Assembly: GCA_018623195.1 (NCBI GenBank)
Contig: JAAZVY010000003.1
Span: 1 to 64,000 of the forward strand
Source of the DNA: Flavobacteriaceae bacterium
Lineage (GTDB): Bacteria > Bacteroidota > Bacteroidia > Flavobacteriales > Flavobacteriaceae
DNA: 64,000 nucleotides
Reading direction: 5' to 3'
This document shows, piece by piece, positions 60,677 to 64,000 of this stretch (positions within the stretch are counted from its first letter, which is position 1; each line of letters opens with the position of its first letter). The translations under genes and the position numbers were made by a program. Below the pieces are notes generated by a model, which worked only from the letters and a program-made list of their open reading frames with translations, searched no databases and was not told the origin of the DNA.

Positions 60677-61582
60677 ATGATGAACAGTAGCAAAAAATCG
60701 TTTAGCATTAGAGATCTCGAGAATCTTTCAGGGATCAAGGCACATACCATCAGAATTTGGGAAAAGAGATATAATCTTTTGAGTCCTGAACGTACTGAAA
60801 CAAATATTCGTACCTATTCTCTCGAGAGCCTTCAGAAGCTTTTAAACATAACCCTTCTGTACAATAGCGGATATAAAATCTCAAAGATTTCTAAAATTAA
60901 AGAAGAAGACATTCCTCTTCTTGTCAATGAGATTATTGCTAAAAACAGTGAAAAACACCATGCAATCAATGCATTCAAGCTTGCCATGGTGAATTTTGAC
61001 ACGCACCAATTCTACAACACTTACAATAGCCTAGTTGCAGATCGAAGCTTCAAAGAGCTTTTTAATGAGGTATTTATTCCTCTAATGACCGAGCTAGGCA
61101 TGTTATGGCAATCAAAAACGATTTCTCCTGCTCATGAGCATTTTATCAGCAGCTTAATCAAACAGAAAATCTACATTCAAACTGAGAAATACCAAAAACT
61201 ACCTCCAACCAAAGATGCACCAGTATATGTCCTTTATTTACCTGAAGGCGAGGTGCATGAAATAGGATTACTTTTCTTGAATTATGAATTAGTTTCGAGA
61301 GGTCATAAAACGATTTTTCTAGGTCAGTCAAACAGCATTCACAGTTTGAAAGAGCTATTGAATTATTACGACAATCTAAATTTTGTGTCTTATTTCACCA
61401 TCAGTCCAGGACCAGACGAACTCGACCGGTATTTTGAAGCCTTTTCTAATGAACTTCGTGGGAAAAACTCAAAGCTGATGATTCTTGGTTATCAAACTCA
61501 GAAACTTCAATCTAAGCCCAACTTTGATTTCGTAGAAATTTTTGAATCTATCGCTCACTTTACCGCACAGTTACCTAACTAA
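60677..61582 (+). CDS. MerR-type regulator with cobalamin-binding domain (CarH/LitR-like)
   Basis: A 301-residue transcriptional regulator. The MerR winged helix is about residues 8-80, with HTIRIWEKRYNLLSPERTETN. The C-terminal half is a B12-binding module: W144 followed by nine residues and Glu154-His155 gives W-x9-EH, and E192-V-H194-E-I-G197 gives the ExHxxG motif with the axial histidine, the signature of CarH-type light sensors. Two adjacent ATGs (60677 and 60680) are possible starts. Its stop overlaps crtI (TAATG), so regulator and enzymes are coupled. It most likely controls carotenoid synthesis in response to light or B12. Confidence 0.88.
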   Translation: MMNSSKKSFSIRDLENLSGIKAHTIRIWEKRYNLLSPERTETNIRTYSLESLQKLLNITLLYNSGYKISKISKIKEEDIPLLVNEIIAKNSEKHHAINAFKLAMVNFDTHQFYNTYNSLVADRSFKELFNEVFIPLMTELGMLWQSKTISPAHEHFISSLIKQKIYIQTEKYQKLPPTKDAPVYVLYLPEGEVHEIGLLFLNYELVSRGHKTIFLGQSNSIHSLKELLNYYDNLNFVSYFTISPGPDELDRYFEAFSNELRGKNSKLMILGYQTQKLQSKPNFDFVEIFESIAHFTAQLPN

Positions 61583-63048
61583 TGAAAAAAGTAATCGTAA
61601 TTGGGTCAGGGTTTTCGTCCTTATCTGCGGCTAGCTACTTAGCTAAAGAAGGTCTTGAGGTATCAATCTTTGAAAAAAATGACACTCCTGGCGGAAGAGC
61701 CCGTCAGCTTAAAAGGGATGGATATACTTTCGATATGGGCCCCTCTTGGTATTGGATGCCGGATATTTTCGAAAACTTCTTTCAAGATTTTGGAAAGACT
61801 ACCAGTGACTTCTACGAATTAGAACGTTTAGATCCTGGTTATCAAATCTATTTCAAAGACAAACTACTTAAGGTTCACGCCGACTTGGATAAACTCTGTG
61901 AAACCTTTGAAGAAATTGAAAAAGGAAGTGGTAAAAAGCTAACCAAATTCATTGCAAAGGCGAAGGAGAACTATAAAATTGCGATTGGTAAAGTAGTCAT
62001 GCGGCCAGGAAAATCTCCACTTGAATTAGTTACTCCAGAAACCGCGGTTCGAGTGGGTCAATTTTTAAAGTCGGTAAGTGATGTCATCCAAAAAGAATTT
62101 AAAGATGAGGCCTTACGAGCTGCCTTAGAGTTTCCTGTTTTATTCTTAGGAGCTAAACCAGAAAACACACCCTCGTTCTATATCTTTATGAACTATGCCG
62201 ATTACGGTCTAGGCACCTGGCATCCTAAAGGTGGAATGTACGAGATTGTTAAGGCAATGGTAGCTATCGCTGAATCAAACGGAGTTCAGATTCACACCTC
62301 CTCAGCGGTATCCGAAATTAAGGTGACGCAAAGTGGGAAGACTGAGGGTATCGTACTTGAAGATGGAAGTTTTCATGAAGCTGACTATGTGGTAAGTGGT
62401 GCTGACTATCATCATTCAGAAACCTTACTTCCTAAAAAGTATCGACAATATTCAGAAGAATATTGGGCAAAACGCACCTTCGCTCCTTCATCTCTTCTAT
62501 TCTATGTTGGGTTTAATAAAAAGTTAGCTAACACATTTGCACATCACAACCTATTCTTTGACACAGACTTCAAAGCACATGCGAGTGATATCTACGATGA
62601 GCCTAACTGGCCAAAAGAACCATTATTCTATGCTAATTTTCCATCAACTTCAGACGAATCAATGGCACCTAAGGGCAAAGAAGCAGGATTCTTTTTAATA
62701 CCCATTGCTCCAGGAATTGAAGATACCCAAGAGCTACGCGATAAATACTTTAATAAGATTATCAAACGACTTGAAGACTTCTATGGAGAATCCCTTCAAG
62801 AACATATAGAATTTACAGAAAGTTTCTGTGTAAACGACTTTGTAAGTGAGTATAACTCCTACAAAGGAAATGCCTATGGCCTGGCAAATACCTTACGTCA
62901 AACGGCATTTTTAAGACCGAAATTAGCCTCTAAGAAAGTGTCTAACCTATTCTTTACTGGCCAATTAACGGTACCTGGTCCTGGAGTACCCCCAGCCCTA
63001 ATTTCTGGAAAAATTGTTTCTGAATTGTTATTGAAAAAGACCCTATGA
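61582..63048 (+). CDS. crtI: Phytoene desaturase
   Basis: FAD enzyme that converts colourless phytoene to lycopene or related red carotenes. The Rossmann motif is VIGSGFSSLSAASYLAKEG near residue 5, followed by GGRARQLKRDGYTFDMGPSW; the C-terminal signature is FFTGQLTVPGPGVPPALISGK. At 488 residues it is typical of bacterial CrtI. It starts at an ATG overlapping the regulator stop and overlaps crtB by the ATGA junction. How many desaturation steps it performs cannot be read from sequence. Confidence 0.95.
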   Translation: MKKVIVIGSGFSSLSAASYLAKEGLEVSIFEKNDTPGGRARQLKRDGYTFDMGPSWYWMPDIFENFFQDFGKTTSDFYELERLDPGYQIYFKDKLLKVHADLDKLCETFEEIEKGSGKKLTKFIAKAKENYKIAIGKVVMRPGKSPLELVTPETAVRVGQFLKSVSDVIQKEFKDEALRAALEFPVLFLGAKPENTPSFYIFMNYADYGLGTWHPKGGMYEIVKAMVAIAESNGVQIHTSSAVSEIKVTQSGKTEGIVLEDGSFHEADYVVSGADYHHSETLLPKKYRQYSEEYWAKRTFAPSSLLFYVGFNKKLANTFAHHNLFFDTDFKAHASDIYDEPNWPKEPLFYANFPSTSDESMAPKGKEAGFFLIPIAPGIEDTQELRDKYFNKIIKRLEDFYGESLQEHIEFTESFCVNDFVSEYNSYKGNAYGLANTLRQTAFLRPKLASKKVSNLFFTGQLTVPGPGVPPALISGKIVSELLLKKTL

Positions 63049-63884
63049 AGACTTTGTTCGACCATGTTTCTGAGCAATGTAGCCAGTTAGTTACAAAAGC
63101 TTACAGTACGAGCTTCTCAACCGCAACAGCCCTACTGGCGCCTTCTGTTCGCTCCCATATTTTCAATATTTACGGCTTTGTTCGATTCGCAGATGAAATC
63201 GTTGATAGTTTTCATGACTACGATAAAGAGCAACTATTCAAAAACTTCGAGCGTGATTTAGCAGAAGCATTAGAACATAAGATTAGTTTAAATCCCATTC
63301 TCAACTCCTTTCAATACACGTATCACACTTTTAATATTGACTATGATTTAGTGGCTGCCTTTATGAAGAGTATGCGAATGGATCTCACTAAGAGCACCTA
63401 TAGAAGTGTTGAAGAATACAAGGAATACATCTATGGATCTGCCGACGTTGTAGGGCTCATGTGTCTTACTGTTTTTGTAGATGGAGATAAAAAGAAATAC
63501 ACTTCTTTAAAAGAGTCAGCAATGGCCTTAGGGTCTGCATTTCAAAAAGTTAACTTTCTAAGAGATCTTAAGGCAGATTTTGAAAATTTGGGGAGAACCT
63601 ATTTTCCCAATGCAAATCTAGAAGCTCTTGATGAAGCTTCTAAGCAAGCCATTATTGACGAAATTGAGGCTGATTTCAATTTAGGTTTCGAAGGAATACA
63701 AAAATTACCTGCAACCGTACGATTGGGAGTGTATACCGCTTACCGTTACTATAAGCGACTACTTGACCGTCTTAAAAGCACACCCCCACTTGAAATTAAA
63801 AATAGTCGTATCCGGGTTCCAAACTACGAAAAGCTCGGTCTAGTGGCTCAGTCCTATTTTGAAATAAAATTTCAACGCGTATAA
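63045..63884 (+). CDS. crtB: Phytoene synthase
   Basis: Condenses two geranylgeranyl diphosphates to phytoene. The two aspartate-rich motifs are VRFADEIVDSFHD near residue 46 and LRDLKADFENLGRTYFP near 168. The intervening GSADVVGLMCLTVF and KVNFLRDL match the squalene/phytoene synthase family. The 279-residue length is normal. Its position between crtI and crtZ favours phytoene over squalene synthase. The ATG overlaps the crtI stop. Confidence 0.95.
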   Translation: MKTLFDHVSEQCSQLVTKAYSTSFSTATALLAPSVRSHIFNIYGFVRFADEIVDSFHDYDKEQLFKNFERDLAEALEHKISLNPILNSFQYTYHTFNIDYDLVAAFMKSMRMDLTKSTYRSVEEYKEYIYGSADVVGLMCLTVFVDGDKKKYTSLKESAMALGSAFQKVNFLRDLKADFENLGRTYFPNANLEALDEASKQAIIDEIEADFNLGFEGIQKLPATVRLGVYTAYRYYKRLLDRLKSTPPLEIKNSRIRVPNYEKLGLVAQSYFEIKFQRV

Positions 63885-63888
63885 ATCT

Positions 63889-64000
63889 ATGAATACACTA
63901 TTAGCAATTTTGACATTTTTAGGAACGTTCGCGATCATGGAATTCATGGCATGGTTTATTCACAAGTACATCATGCATGGTGTATTGTGGGTGCTTCATA
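63889..64000 (+). CDS. crtZ: Beta-carotene hydroxylase, N-terminal fragment (runs off the window)
   Basis: The first 37 codons of a membrane di-iron hydroxylase of the fatty acid hydroxylase superfamily. MNTLLAILTFLGTFAIMEF is the first membrane segment, and MAWFIHKYIMHGVLWVLH carries the first histidine motif (HKYIMH) in the form found in CrtZ. It starts 4 bases after the crtB stop, consistent with a carotenoid operon. The rest lies past base 64000. Confidence 0.85.
   Translation, partial: MNTLLAILTFLGTFAIMEFMAWFIHKYIMHGVLWVLH

Noticed and set aside
1..64000. CRISPR arrays, insertion sequences, prophage or toxin-antitoxin loci
   Set aside because: I found no spaced direct repeats, transposase-like proteins, phage structural genes or small paired genes of that kind.

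Overview
The window is a chromosomal segment of a member of the Bacteroidota, most likely a marine-type Flavobacteriales bacterium; I cannot fix family or genus from sequence alone. The evidence is the recurring Bacteroidota -7 promoter element TAnnTTTG (several copies with TTG 19 bases upstream), the near absence of Shine-Dalgarno sequences, lineage-typical families (DUF3822, DUF6452, DUF6048, head-GIN DUF2807, split transketolase, zinc-less DnaX and Tgt) and lineage-typical order (gyrA/clpC divergent, rlmD-DUF6452-DUF6048, thrS-infC-rpmI-rplT, lon-cmk-rpsA). Coding density is very high: genes abut or overlap by 1-56 bases, and no stretch above 300 bases lacks a gene. I see no insertion sequence, prophage, CRISPR array or integrated element.

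Layout. 1-3.4 kb: 5' part of gyrA (minus), then clpC. 3.5-10.1 kb: thrABC (aspartate to threonine), gcvT and an SDR protein. 10.1-13.8 kb: yebC, then a minus cluster of a RecD-like helicase, kdsB and a HAD phosphatase. 13.8-18.5 kb: an unknown anchored protein, DUF3822, rsmD, rnpB (minus), dnaX and miaE. 18.4-23.8 kb: minus-strand cluster pyrR-pyrB-(STAS-like)-rnz-pdxH-ppk1. 23.8-28.9 kb: lon-cmk-rpsA (minus). 29-34.1 kb: envelope proteins, an MFS permease, two msrB genes and lpdA. 34-46.4 kb: aroQ, xerD, M20 hydrolase, plsC-like gene, cyclophilin, ornithine aminotransferase, rlmD operon, THUMP methyltransferase, ZIP transporter, ArnT-like glycosyltransferase and PAP2. 46.5-50.5 kb: thrS-infC-rpmI-rplT and a Cof phosphatase. 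50.5-55.3 kb: tgt-lptF/G and accA-dnaB (minus). 55.3-60.1 kb: split transketolase, beta-barrel protein, FKBP lipoprotein, S4 protein, phosphoribosyltransferase and aroK. 60.1-64 kb: tRNA-Lys(TTT), tRNA-Leu(GAG) and a carotenoid operon (MerR/B12-type regulator, crtI, crtB, start of crtZ).

Most of this is housekeeping. The strongest candidates for unusual biology are: a regulator with the complete cobalamin-photoreceptor signature (W-x9-EH and ExHxxG) translationally coupled to crtI-crtB-crtZ; an infC gene that appears to start at AUA; a perfect 15-bp terminator-like hairpin inside the beginning of the DUF3822 gene; rsmD running into the 3' end of rnpB; an ornithine aminotransferase carrying a CxxCxCx4C insertion near its PLP lysine; two adjacent MsrB proteins that differ in the resolving cysteine; an rpsA mRNA predicted to begin with a hairpin; and several genes whose ATG lies 5-6 bases after the -7 element and which are therefore likely leaderless.
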